The position numbers and the translations under genes were made by a program. DNA of 64,000 nucleotides from Martelella mediterranea (GTDB taxonomy: Bacteria > Pseudomonadota > Alphaproteobacteria > Rhizobiales > Rhizobiaceae). Position 1 is the first letter of the stretch, and the number at the start of each line of letters is the position of its first letter. Shown piece by piece: positions 41,784 through 50,507 of this stretch. The notes under the pieces are model-generated. The model was given only the letters and a program-made list of their open reading frames with translations, searched no databases and had not been told where the DNA came from. The stretch is from the NCBI RefSeq assembly GCF_021021415.1, contig NZ_JAINWJ010000011.1, positions 62,001-126,000 on the forward strand, given 5' to 3'.

Positions 41784-44657
41784 CTACTCTGCCGCCTCGA
41801 CCCGCCGTGCCTGTCTTGAAAAGCGCTCATAGTCTTCCTGCCAGTCCGTCGGCCCGTTGGACGGCGAAACCTGAACGGCCGTCACCTTGTATTCCGGGCA
41901 GTTCGTCGCCCAGTCGGAGAAATCCGTGGTGATGACATTGGCCTGCGTGGCCGGATGGTGGAAGGTGGTATAGACGACGCCCGGCGACATCCGGTCGGTG
42001 ATCTTTGCGCGCAGGCTGGTTTCGCCGGAGCGGCTTTGCAGCTTCACCCAGTCGCCATTCTTGACGCCGCGAAGCTCGGCGTCATGCGGATGGATTTCCA
42101 GGACGTCCTCCTCGTGCCAGACGACATTGTCGGTGCGCCGCGTCTGCGCGCCGACATTATACTGGCTGAGAATGCGCCCGGTGGTCAGAAGCAGCGGGAA
42201 GCGCGGCCCGGTCTTTTCGTCGGTCGCCACATAATCGGTGCGGATGAAGCGCCCCTTGCCGCGCACGAAGCCGTCTATATGCATGATCGGCGTGCCCTCC
42301 GGCGTCTTGTCATTGCAGGGCCACTGGACCGAGCCCTTTTCGTCAAGCAGGTCATAGGTGACATTGGCAAAGCTCGGCGTGGTCGCGGCAATCTCCGCCA
42401 TGATCTCGGATGGATGCGCGTAGGACCAGTTGCCGCCCATCGCATTTGCGAGCAGTTGCGTCACCTCCCAGTCGGCATAGCCGGCCTTGGGCGACATCAC
42501 CCGGCGCACCCGGTTGATGCGCCGCTCGGCATTGGTGAAGGTGCCGTCCTTTTCCAGGAAGGTCGAACCGGGCAGGAAGACATGGGCGTAATTCGCGGTC
42601 TCGTTCAGGAAGATGTCGTGGACGATGACGCATTCCATCGCGGCCAGTCCGGCCGACACATGCTTGGTATCGGGGTCGGACTGCAGAATGTCCTCGCCCT
42701 GGCAGTAGAGCCCCTTGAACGTGCCATCGACGGCGGCATCCAGCATGTTGGGAATGCGCAGGCCCGGCTCGTCCGAGATCGAAACACCCCAGGCCTTTTC
42801 AAAGATATCGCGGACATCCGCATTGTTGACATGGCGATAGCCGGGCAATTCGTGCGGGAAAGAGCCCATGTCGCAGGAGCCCTGCACATTGTTCTGGCCG
42901 CGCAGCGGGTTCACGCCAACGCCGCGACGGCCGATATTGCCGGTCATCATCGCGAGGTTGGCAAGGCCGATAACGGTGGTCGAGCCCTGCGAATGTTCGG
43001 TGACCCCGAGACCGTAATAAATCGCCGCATTGCCGCCCTTCGCATAAAGCCTTGCCGCTTCGCGAACGGTTTCGGCCGGAACGCCGGTGAGTTCTTCCAC
43101 GGTTTCCGGGCTGTTGGCGGGCTCGGCAGCGAAGGCGGCGTAATCCTGAAACTCGTCCCAGTCGCAACGCTCGCGGATAAAGGTCTCGTCATAAAGCCCC
43201 TCGGTGACGATCACATGCGCCAGCGCGGTGACGACGGCGACATTGGTGCCCGGGCGCAGCGCCAGATGATGACTTGCGGCCACATGCGGCGTCTTCACCA
43301 GATCGATGCGGCGCGGATCGATGACGATCAGCTTCGCGCCCTGGCGCAGCCGCTTTTTGAGCCGCGAGGCAAATACCGGATGCCCGTCGGTTGGATTGGC
43401 GCCGATGACCAGCGCGACATCGACGTCTTCGACGCTGTCGAAATCCTGCGTTCCCGCCGAGGTGCCGAATGTCTGGCCGAGGCCGTAGCCGGTCGGTGAA
43501 TGGCAGACGCGGGCGCAGGTATCGGTATTGTTGTTGCCGAAGACCGCGCGGGCAAGTTTTTGTACCAGATAGGTCTCTTCATTGGTGCAGCGCGACGAGG
43601 TGATGACGCCGATCGAGTCCTGTCCGTAATCCGCCTGAAGACGGCGCAGCTTCGACGCGGCAAAGCCGAGCGCCTCCTCCCATGAGACTTCCCGCCAGGG
43701 GTCGTTGATGTTCTCGCGGATCATCGGTTTCAGGACACGGTCCTTGTGGCTGGCATAGCCATAGGCGAAACGGCCCTTGACGCAGGAGTGGCCGTGATTG
43801 GCCTTGCCATCCTTGTAGGGCACCATGCGCACCAGTTCCTCGCCGCGCATTTCCGCCTTGAACGAGCAGCCGACGCCGCAATAGGCGCAGGTGGTGACGA
43901 CCGAATGCTCCGGCTGGCCGATGTCGATGATCGACTTTTCCTGCAGCGTTGCCGTCGGGCAGGCCTGAACGCAGGCCCCGCAGGACACGCATTCGGAGCC
44001 GAGGAAATCATCGCCGAAACTGCCGGGCGACACGCGGGATTCAAAACCGCGTCCCTCGATCGTCAGCGCGAATGTGCCCTGCACTTCCTCGCAGGCGCGC
44101 ACGCAGCGCGAACAGACGATGCATTTCGACGGATCATAGGTGAAATAGGGGTTGCTTTCATCCTTCGGCAGATAGCGGGCATTGACTTCGCCAACGCCGT
44201 CGCGCGTCTTCACGTGGTTGCCGCCGTCATAGCCGTAGCGCACATCGCGCAGGCCCACCGCGCCGGCCATATCCTGCAATTCGCAATCGCCGTTCGCAGC
44301 GCAGGTGAGGCAATCGAGCGGATGGTCGGAGATATAGAGCTCCATCACCCCGCGACGCAGCGTCTTCAACTGGTCGGTTTGGGTCGAGACCACCATGCCA
44401 TCGGCAACCGGCGTGGTGCAGGAGGCCGGCGTGCCGCGCCGCCCCTCGATTTCCACCAGGCAGAGCCGGCAGGAGCCGAAGGCGTCGACCATATCGGTCG
44501 AGCACAACTTGGGAATGGCGATCCCGGTTTCCATGGCCGCCCGCATCACCGATGTTCCCTCGGGAACGGTGACATCAAAACCGTCGATGGTGAGGGTAAC
44601 CGTCGCCTCCGCTTTCGAAGCCGGTGTGCCGTAATCGATTTCCTTGATCAGGGACAT
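41784..44657 (-). CDS. fdsA: NAD-dependent formate dehydrogenase alpha subunit (Mo-bis-MGD)
   Basis: 957 residues from the ATG at 44657 (MSLIKEIDYG), preceded by GGAG 8 bases upstream. The N-terminal ferredoxin-like domain carries CSTDMVDAFGSCRLC for a (2Fe-2S) centre. A NuoG-like region follows with further cysteines and two 4Fe-4S motifs (CIVCSRCVRACEEVQG and CVSCGACVQACPT). The molybdopterin domain begins at CAYCGVGC, and the probable Mo-ligand cysteine lies in DTCARVCHSPT (about residue 385). There is no sign of selenocysteine. It oxidises formate to CO2; electrons pass through FdsG and FdsB to NAD+. It follows fdsB after 4 bp. Confidence 0.95.
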   Translation of the reverse strand: MSLIKEIDYGTPASKAEATVTLTIDGFDVTVPEGTSVMRAAMETGIAIPKLCSTDMVDAFGSCRLCLVEIEGRRGTPASCTTPVADGMVVSTQTDQLKTLRRGVMELYISDHPLDCLTCAANGDCELQDMAGAVGLRDVRYGYDGGNHVKTRDGVGEVNARYLPKDESNPYFTYDPSKCIVCSRCVRACEEVQGTFALTIEGRGFESRVSPGSFGDDFLGSECVSCGACVQACPTATLQEKSIIDIGQPEHSVVTTCAYCGVGCSFKAEMRGEELVRMVPYKDGKANHGHSCVKGRFAYGYASHKDRVLKPMIRENINDPWREVSWEEALGFAASKLRRLQADYGQDSIGVITSSRCTNEETYLVQKLARAVFGNNNTDTCARVCHSPTGYGLGQTFGTSAGTQDFDSVEDVDVALVIGANPTDGHPVFASRLKKRLRQGAKLIVIDPRRIDLVKTPHVAASHHLALRPGTNVAVVTALAHVIVTEGLYDETFIRERCDWDEFQDYAAFAAEPANSPETVEELTGVPAETVREAARLYAKGGNAAIYYGLGVTEHSQGSTTVIGLANLAMMTGNIGRRGVGVNPLRGQNNVQGSCDMGSFPHELPGYRHVNNADVRDIFEKAWGVSISDEPGLRIPNMLDAAVDGTFKGLYCQGEDILQSDPDTKHVSAGLAAMECVIVHDIFLNETANYAHVFLPGSTFLEKDGTFTNAERRINRVRRVMSPKAGYADWEVTQLLANAMGGNWSYAHPSEIMAEIAATTPSFANVTYDLLDEKGSVQWPCNDKTPEGTPIMHIDGFVRGKGRFIRTDYVATDEKTGPRFPLLLTTGRILSQYNVGAQTRRTDNVVWHEEDVLEIHPHDAELRGVKNGDWVKLQSRSGETSLRAKITDRMSPGVVYTTFHHPATQANVITTDFSDWATNCPEYKVTAVQVSPSNGPTDWQEDYERFSRQARRVEAAE

Positions 44658-44661
44658 ATCA

Positions 44662-46233
44662 CTACTCCGCTGCTTCTGCCGGTTGGGGCCGTGATTGGGG
44701 GCGCGGTCCGAAGTCTTCCGGGAAATGGGTGAGCGCGCTTGAAACGGGATATGGCGTGAAGCCGCCCAGCGCGCAGAGCGAGCCAAGCCGCATCGTGTTG
44801 CAGAGATCGTCCAGAAGCGTCTTTTGCTCGGCCAGTCCTGCGCCCGCCGCGATCTTGTCGATTACCTCCGCGCCGCGCACCGCACCGATGCGACAGGGCG
44901 TGCATTTGCCGCAGCTTTCCACCGCGCAGAACTCGAAGGCAAACCGCGCCTGCTTCATCATGTCGGCGGTATCGTCGAAGACGACGATGCCGGCATGGCC
45001 AATCAGCCCGTTATTGGCGGTGAAGGCCTCGTAGTCGAAGGGGATATCGAAATGGCTCGTCGGAAAATAAGCGCCGAGCGGGCCGCCCACCTGCACCGCC
45101 TTCACCGGCCGTCCGCTGGCCGTGCCACCGCCGATATCGTAGATCAGCTCATTCAGCGTGATCCCGAAGGCGGTCTCGAACAGCCCGCCATGTTTGATAT
45201 TCCCGGCAAGCTGGATCGGCATGGTGCCGCGTGATTTGCCGATACCGAAATCGCGATAATACTCAGCGCCGCGATCCAGGATCAGCGGAACGGAGGCCAG
45301 CGACAGCACATTGTTGACCACGGTCGGACAGCCGAACAGGCCTTCGAGTGCCGGAAGCGGCGGCTTGGCGCGCACAACGCCGCGCTTGCCTTCGAGGCTG
45401 TTGAGCATGGAGGTTTCCTCGCCGCAGACATAGGCGCCTGCCCCCACGCGCATTTCCATATCGAAAGCATGCTCGGAGCCGAGCACCGAAGGTCCCAGAA
45501 TGCCCTCGCGGCGCGCGATCTCGATCGCCTTCCGCATGGTTTGGATCGCATGCGGATATTCCGAGCGGGTGTAGATATAGCCCCTGGTCGCGCCCGTCGC
45601 GAGGCCGGCAATCGCCATGCCCTCGATCAGAACGAAGGGATCGCCTTCCATGATCATCCGGTCGGCAAAGGTGCCGCTGTCGCCCTCATCGGCATTGCAG
45701 ACGATATATTTCTGCGGGCCTTCCGCCTTGCGCACCGTGTCCCACTTGATGCCGGTGGGAAAACCCGCGCCGCCGCGACCGCGAAGCCCGCTGTCGGTCA
45801 CCACCCGAACGATATCCGCGCCTTGCATGGCAATCGCGTTTTCCAGACCGCGCAGGCCCTTGTAATGGCGATAGTCGGCGACGGATAGCGGGTCCGTCAC
45901 GCCGCAGCGGGCAAAGGTCAGCCGCGTCTGCCGCTTCAGGAACGGCAGTTCCCGCGTCTCGCCAAGAAAAAGCGGATGCTCCGCGCCATCCAGAAAGCCC
46001 GCATCGAACAGGCTTTCGACATCGGACGGCTTCACCGGGCCATAGGCAACGCGGCCGTGGCCGGTGCGTACTTCGATCATCGGCTCAAGCCAATGCAGGC
46101 CGCGCGAGCCGTTGCGCACGATTTCAGCGTCCAGTCCGCGCGCGGCAAGCATTTCGGCAATGGCCGATGCCACCCTGTCGGCACCAACGGCGAGGGCCGC
46201 GGCATCGCAAGGGATGAAAATGACGGGTTTCAT
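44662..46233 (-). CDS. fdsB: Formate dehydrogenase beta subunit (NADH:FMN, NuoF-like)
   Basis: 523 residues from the ATG at 46233. The N-terminal part is a thioredoxin-like domain fused to NuoF. The NADH/FMN motif is SGLRGRGGAGFPTGIKWD, followed by YIVCNADEGDSGTFADR and CGEETSMLNSLEGKRG. ESCGKCTPCRIG supplies the 4Fe-4S centre. It reduces NAD+ with electrons from formate. It overlaps fdsG by 4 bp. Confidence 0.95.
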   Translation of the reverse strand: MKPVIFIPCDAAALAVGADRVASAIAEMLAARGLDAEIVRNGSRGLHWLEPMIEVRTGHGRVAYGPVKPSDVESLFDAGFLDGAEHPLFLGETRELPFLKRQTRLTFARCGVTDPLSVADYRHYKGLRGLENAIAMQGADIVRVVTDSGLRGRGGAGFPTGIKWDTVRKAEGPQKYIVCNADEGDSGTFADRMIMEGDPFVLIEGMAIAGLATGATRGYIYTRSEYPHAIQTMRKAIEIARREGILGPSVLGSEHAFDMEMRVGAGAYVCGEETSMLNSLEGKRGVVRAKPPLPALEGLFGCPTVVNNVLSLASVPLILDRGAEYYRDFGIGKSRGTMPIQLAGNIKHGGLFETAFGITLNELIYDIGGGTASGRPVKAVQVGGPLGAYFPTSHFDIPFDYEAFTANNGLIGHAGIVVFDDTADMMKQARFAFEFCAVESCGKCTPCRIGAVRGAEVIDKIAAGAGLAEQKTLLDDLCNTMRLGSLCALGGFTPYPVSSALTHFPEDFGPRPQSRPQPAEAAE

Positions 46234-46709
46234 TGTCCGGCCTCCGCAACGACATCCTTCAGCGTCGCTTCGTCGAGTCGTCCATAGAGAGCATCGTCCA
46301 GCATCGCCGCCGGCGCGCAGGAACACAAGCCCAGACAGTAGACGGGTTCGAGCGTCAGCCTGCCGTCCGCCGTTGTCTCGTGCCAGTCAAGGCCAAGGGC
46401 GGCGCGCAGACCATCGGCCAGCGCCTCGCCGCCCATGGACTGGCAGGCCTCGGCGCGACAGATCTTCAACACGTGATGACCGACGGGTTCGCGGCGAAAA
46501 TCGTGGTAAAAGCTCATCACGCCATGCACTTCGGCGCGGCTGAGGTTTAGCTTTTCCGCGACAAGCCGCAATGCGGTTTCCGGCACATAGCCGAATTCCA
46601 CCTGTATATCGTGCAGGATCGGCAGCAGCGGCGCTTCGCGCTGCAGATGATCTTCGATAATTGCGGCTGTGCCTGCGGAAACCGCTTCCCGCTCAGTATT
46701 CAAATCCAT
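46230..46709 (-). CDS. fdsG: Formate dehydrogenase gamma subunit (NuoE-like)
   Basis: 159 residues from the ATG at 46709, preceded by GGAGG. It is a thioredoxin-like (2Fe-2S) protein: ILHDIQVEFGYVPETALRLVAEKLNLSRAEVHGVMSFYHDF, then cysteines in ICRAEACQSMGG and YCLGLCSCAP. It is the first gene of the fds operon (G-B-A-D). The 92 bp in front of it hold the promoter region and the end of the LysR gene. Confidence 0.94.
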   Translation of the reverse strand: MDLNTEREAVSAGTAAIIEDHLQREAPLLPILHDIQVEFGYVPETALRLVAEKLNLSRAEVHGVMSFYHDFRREPVGHHVLKICRAEACQSMGGEALADGLRAALGLDWHETTADGRLTLEPVYCLGLCSCAPAAMLDDALYGRLDEATLKDVVAEAGQ

Positions 46710-46801
46710 CAAGTCACTCCTCCCAGGAGACAGAACTTGAAAAATGTCACATCTGACGGCGTTTAATCAATGCAGCAGTTCCGTTGATCAATGGAATTTG
46801 C

Positions 46802-47710
46802 TTATAGATGAGTTTCCAAATCAGGTTTATTTGTTTCGGCCAGATGCCGCGCCTGTCGCAACAGTGCTGAAATGATCGGCGCATGGGGCTCGCGATGCGG
46901 CGCAACGAGACCGACCAGCGCTCCGGCCACCGGCTCGACGAGGGGGATGACCTTCAATGCCTCGTTTGCGAGCGTCGTGGCCAGACTTTCCGGCATGATG
47001 GTCGACCACAGACCAGTCTGCACATGGGCGAACAGCGTCACAATGGAATCCGATTCAAGCGTCGGCGCAACATCGGCGGAAATCTCGGTCAGTATCCCGT
47101 CGAGGATCCGCCGGTTCTGCATATCCTTTGTCAAAAGGCACAACGGCAGACGGCTGGCATCCTGCCAGGAAATCTTCTTGCGGGCCGCCTGCTCTGTATC
47201 CGCGCGGGTCACCAGACAATAGGTTTCGCGGTAGAGCGGCATCTGCATGACCTTTCCCACCGGCTCGTTTTCGAGATAGGTGATGCCGACGTCGATCTCG
47301 AGATTTTCCAGAAGCGAAAGAATCTCGGCGGATGAACGCGACAGCACGGATACGGTAACGCCGGGATTGCCTGCCACAAAAGGCGCCGTCAACGCCGGAA
47401 CATAGGATAGCGCCGTGGGGATGGTCGCCATCTTCAGGTGACCGCTCAGCCCATCGCGAATGGTCTTCAGTTCCTGCTGCATGGTGCGCGCGTCGCCGAC
47501 AAGCCGCCGGGCCCACTCCAGCACCCGCTGGCCTTCAGGCGTCAGCCCCTGATAGCGGGATCCGCGCAGCACCAGAAGAACGCCCAGCTGTTCCTCCAAT
47601 TGCTTGATGGATGCCGAAAGCGCCGGCTGCGACACGCCGCATGCTTCCGCCGCATGCCCGAAATGCCGCTCGCGCGCCAGGGTTATGAACATCTCCAGCT
47701 TTTCGATCAT
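46802..47710 (-). CDS. LysR-family regulator, FdsR-like
   Basis: 302 residues. The N-terminal helix-turn-helix is MFITLARERHFGHAAEACGVSQPALSASIKQLEEQLGVLLV, with an effector domain starting GHLKMATIPTALSYVPALTAPF. A LysR regulator next to fdsGBACD is common and controls it in response to formate in other Proteobacteria. Here it is on the same strand, 92 bp upstream of fdsG. Confidence 0.9.
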   Translation of the reverse strand: MIEKLEMFITLARERHFGHAAEACGVSQPALSASIKQLEEQLGVLLVLRGSRYQGLTPEGQRVLEWARRLVGDARTMQQELKTIRDGLSGHLKMATIPTALSYVPALTAPFVAGNPGVTVSVLSRSSAEILSLLENLEIDVGITYLENEPVGKVMQMPLYRETYCLVTRADTEQAARKKISWQDASRLPLCLLTKDMQNRRILDGILTEISADVAPTLESDSIVTLFAHVQTGLWSTIMPESLATTLANEALKVIPLVEPVAGALVGLVAPHREPHAPIISALLRQARHLAETNKPDLETHL

Positions 47711-47821
47711 GCATCTTCCATCCGGGGCAATCGCTCATATAGCCCGTATCCGTGCATTCTGCCCCGGCGGCGGCAATGGCGCCACCGCCGGGGTCTGGAT
47801 TTTCGCCGGTTGGCCAGAACC

Positions 47822-49504
47822 TCACATGTAGTGCTTTTCGTGCACCGGCTTCACCAGCACATTGGCGATCAGCGCGATGACGAGCAGCCCGGCCATGGCA
47901 TACATGGTCGTGTTGTAGAGGCTCGGCGTCGGATCGACGGTGCCCGCCGGCGCGATCTCCATCAGTTGCGCGATGGTCACCGTCTTGGCGGCGATCAACT
48001 GGTCGAGCTGATCGATACCGGCGCCGAATTTGTCGGCGAAGGCTGCCGGATCGACCTTCGACGCCAGATTGTGGAGCGCGCTGTTCAGCGACATGTTGCG
48101 CAGGCCGGTGATGGCCAGCGGGCCGAGAACGCCCGCCGTGCTCCACGCCGTCAGCAGCCGTCCGTGGATGCCGCCGACGAACTTGGTGCCGAAGATATCC
48201 GCCAGATAGGCCGGGATGGTCGCGAAACCGCCGCCATACATTGTGAAGATGATCATCGTCGCGGCATAGAACATCACCAGCCAGAGCACTGCGGGATTCA
48301 TGCTGACCTGATGCGCGGCGAACGGGATCGACAGATAGAGGATCGTGCCGAGCACGAAGAAGCAGTAATAGGTGTTCTTGCGTCCGACATAGTCCGACAT
48401 CGAGGCCCAGAAGAACCGGCCGAGCATGTTGAACACCGAAATCATGAACACATAGGTTGCCGCGAAGGCGGAATTGACGATCAGCGGCAGCGTGGTGCCG
48501 AAAATCTCCGTCATCATCGTCTTGGCGACGCCGATAACGCCGATGCCGGCCGTCACGTTGAAGCAGAGGATGATCCACAGCAGATAGAATTGCGGCGTCT
48601 TCAGCGCCTGATCGATGTGAACATGGTTCTGGGTGATCATCTTGCGCGAGGCGGCATCCGCCGTCGGCGGCGTCCAGCCTTCCGGCTTCCAGCCCTCCCG
48701 CGGCACCCGATAGGAGAAGGCGGCAATCATGATGACGACGAAGTAGACGATGCCGAGCGTGAAGAACGTCCCTTCGGCGCCGGTATTGCCGGTGCCCACG
48801 ACGTAGACGCCGGGGTCAATGGCGATCGGCGCTTCGGCGGCCTGCCGGGCGGTGGCCACCACCACTTCGACAAGCTGGCCATTGACCTCGGCCATGCGCT
48901 TGCCGCCCTCGATGACGATGTTCACGGCGTCCTGCGGTCCGAGAAACTGCGGCGCCTTGTAGTAGAGCCCCAGAAGGAATTCCTGGATCGGCGTGGCTAT
49001 CATCGCGCCGCCGCCAAAACCCATGATCGCGAGGCCGGTCGCCATGCCGCGCCGGTCGGGGAACCACCGGATCAGCGTCGAGACCGGCGAGACATAGCCA
49101 AGCCCGAGCCCGCAGCCGCCGATGGCCCCATAGCCGAGATAAAGCAGCCAGAGCTGGTGGGTCATGATGCCGATGCCGCCAATGATCAGCCCGCCGCCCC
49201 AGCAGAACGCGGCGACAACGCCGACCATGCGCGGGCCGACCTCCTCCAGCCACTTGCCGGCGAAGGCGGCCGACAGCCCGAGAAACACGATTGCCACGGA
49301 GAAAATCCAGACGACGGAGGACAGGCTCCAGTCGCCCGGCGCCGGCGCGACCACGCCGAACTGCTTGACCAGCGGCGGGTTGAAAATGCTCCACGCATAG
49401 ACGGAGCCAATACACAGATGGATCGCGATGGATGCCGGTGGAACCTTCCAGCGGTTGAACCCGTCTTTCGCGACGATGTGTTCCTTCTTCAGCTTGTCAA
49501 ACAT
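47822..49504 (-). CDS. OFA-family MFS transporter (oxalate/formate antiporter-like)
   Basis: 560 residues from the ATG at 49504, with GGGAGG upstream. Twelve or more membrane helices; marks include AIHLCIGSVYAWSIFNPPL, WVFS-type VWIFSVAIVFLGLSAAF, GYGAIGGCGLGLGYVSPVSTLIRWFPDRRGMATG and MSDYVGRKNTYY. It is longer than OxlT (418) because of two insertions, about residues 215-270 and 480-530, probably periplasmic. It may import or exchange formate, oxalate or another small carboxylate. Position just upstream of lysR and fdsGBA suggests coupling to formate oxidation. Confidence 0.86.
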   Translation of the reverse strand: MFDKLKKEHIVAKDGFNRWKVPPASIAIHLCIGSVYAWSIFNPPLVKQFGVVAPAPGDWSLSSVVWIFSVAIVFLGLSAAFAGKWLEEVGPRMVGVVAAFCWGGGLIIGGIGIMTHQLWLLYLGYGAIGGCGLGLGYVSPVSTLIRWFPDRRGMATGLAIMGFGGGAMIATPIQEFLLGLYYKAPQFLGPQDAVNIVIEGGKRMAEVNGQLVEVVVATARQAAEAPIAIDPGVYVVGTGNTGAEGTFFTLGIVYFVVIMIAAFSYRVPREGWKPEGWTPPTADAASRKMITQNHVHIDQALKTPQFYLLWIILCFNVTAGIGVIGVAKTMMTEIFGTTLPLIVNSAFAATYVFMISVFNMLGRFFWASMSDYVGRKNTYYCFFVLGTILYLSIPFAAHQVSMNPAVLWLVMFYAATMIIFTMYGGGFATIPAYLADIFGTKFVGGIHGRLLTAWSTAGVLGPLAITGLRNMSLNSALHNLASKVDPAAFADKFGAGIDQLDQLIAAKTVTIAQLMEIAPAGTVDPTPSLYNTTMYAMAGLLVIALIANVLVKPVHEKHYM

Positions 49505-49695
49505 GGGTCGTTCCCTCCCAAGAACGCATTTCGCCACGCCCACTCGCCGGCCTAATCGGACGGCCTCCCGGGCGCAGTTCGATTTCCTCCGGAGCCGATT
49601 GCGTTGTAACGCCTCTGAAACTGGCGGCTACGATCCACATGGCCCCCAAATCAGTCATGCCTCGGAGAGTCGGTATTCTATGTCTATTTTGTTTA

Positions 49696-49730
49696 TAGTA
49701 AATAAATTACTCTTTCTTATTTATTTACTA
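49696..49730. repeat. Perfect 12 bp inverted repeat in AT-rich spacer
   Basis: TAGTAAATAAAT (49696-49707) and ATTTATTTACTA (49719-49730) are exact complements with 11 bases between. It could form a cruciform, a terminator-like hairpin or a regulator site. Confidence 0.7.
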
Positions 49731-50029
49731 TTAATTATTATTGTTTAATATTTTAATTTATATAATACAAATTGATAAAATCAGTAAATTGTAATGAATA
49801 TAAATTTTACAGGAATGAGGGGCTTGAGCTTTGTCGTTTTTATGCGCTGTGCCGAGCGAACTAGGAAACGACGTTCTTCACCTTCTTGTCGAGGACAGCT
49901 TCTTCTGCTGCTAAATTTTGCTCTTGGCGGCGGTGACCGCTGTGACTTGTAATTGTCGCCGCCGGCAAAGGCATCTGTCTGATAACGCTGCTCGTGCGTT
50001 CAAATGAGCGAGGTTAGCTCCGACCATGT

Positions 50030-50045
50030 CATCCCGATCGGGATG
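50030..50045. promoter_or_regulatory. Perfect palindrome upstream of hipBA
   Basis: CATCCCGATCGGGATG is a 16 bp perfect palindrome about 190 bp before the hipB ATG. HipB operators in E. coli are ATCC-N8-GGAT dyads; here the arms are ATCC-N6-GGAT, so the match is partial. A candidate autoregulatory operator. Confidence 0.4.
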
Positions 50046-50067
50046 TTATGGGGTCTCGACACGAAAG

Positions 50068-50122
50068 CTTCCTTTTCGGTAAGTTTCTCTTTCAATGCCG
50101 CCAAACTTCCTGTACGGTAAGT
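50068..50122. promoter_or_regulatory. Direct repeats CTTCC-N4-CGGTAAGT upstream of hipB
   Basis: CTTCCTTTTCGGTAAGT (50068-50084) and CTTCCTGTACGGTAAGT (50106-50122) agree at 15 of 17 positions and are spaced 38 bp apart. Each is itself a rough dyad (ACTTCC ... GGTAAGT). They may be paired antitoxin-binding sites in the hipBA promoter. Confidence 0.45.
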
Positions 50123-50234
50123 CCAGTTCGGGCTGCACGGCGTCTCATAATGGCCGGAAGCTGCTCTGCTCCACTTGCGTTAAGCTATTTCGCCAGGTCA
50201 GCGATCTGAACGTGAAGTGTTCCAGGGAACGCAT

Positions 50235-50507
50235 ATGATAAAGTCGGCCAAGGATTTCGGAGAACTGATCAGGGTGAAGCGCAAGGAGTGCGGCTGGACC
50301 CAGACCGAACTTGCGCGGCGCGCCGGCACGGGCGAACGCTTCATCGTGGACCTTGAGGCCGGAAAGCCGAGCTGCCAGCTCGGAAAGGCGCTGACAGTCG
50401 CCCGCACGGTTGGCCTGGAGCTGGGCGATCTGAAGGCCCGAGCGCCCTTTGATGACGGGGAGGATACAGGCCTCGACTTCCTGCCGACATTCGGTAACCG
50501 TCAATGA
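50235..50507 (+). CDS. hipB: HipB-like XRE-family antitoxin
   Basis: 90 residues from the ATG at 50235 with AGGGAA 7 bases upstream. The whole N-terminal half is an XRE helix-turn-helix: FGELIRVKRKECGWTQTELARRAGTGERFIVDLEAGKPSCQLGKALTVARTVGLELGDL. The C-terminal tail is short and acidic. Its stop overlaps the HipA-like start by 4 bp (ATGA), as is usual for these modules. It should bind the promoter and neutralise the kinase. Confidence 0.87.
   Translation: MIKSAKDFGELIRVKRKECGWTQTELARRAGTGERFIVDLEAGKPSCQLGKALTVARTVGLELGDLKARAPFDDGEDTGLDFLPTFGNRQ

Larger units (their letters stand above)
49505..50234. other. Gene-free spacer with an extremely AT-rich core
   Basis: This 730 bp stretch has no convincing gene on either strand. 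Its core, 49681-49800, contains only 15 G or C in 120 bases (counted by eye), against a GC-rich surrounding. It holds the inverted repeat listed at 49696 and, nearer hipB, the palindrome at 50030 and direct repeat at 50068. The promoters of the OFA transporter and hipBA must both lie here. The composition suggests an acquired segment or a nucleoid-protein binding tract. Confidence 0.7.

Noticed and set aside
43490-43520. Selenocysteine at the formate dehydrogenase active site
   Set aside because: The active-site position reads TGC (Cys) and no in-frame TGA occurs in fdsA.
47438-49555. 705-codon plus-strand frame opposite the OFA transporter and LysR gene
   Set aside because: Mirror of a clear membrane transporter; high Asp/His/Arg content is a shadow signature.
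49428-49748. Short plus-strand frame ending in a hydrophobic tail within the AT-rich spacer
   Set aside because: Its first half is antisense to the OFA transporter start and the hydrophobic tail is only the translation of AT-rich DNA; no ribosome site.
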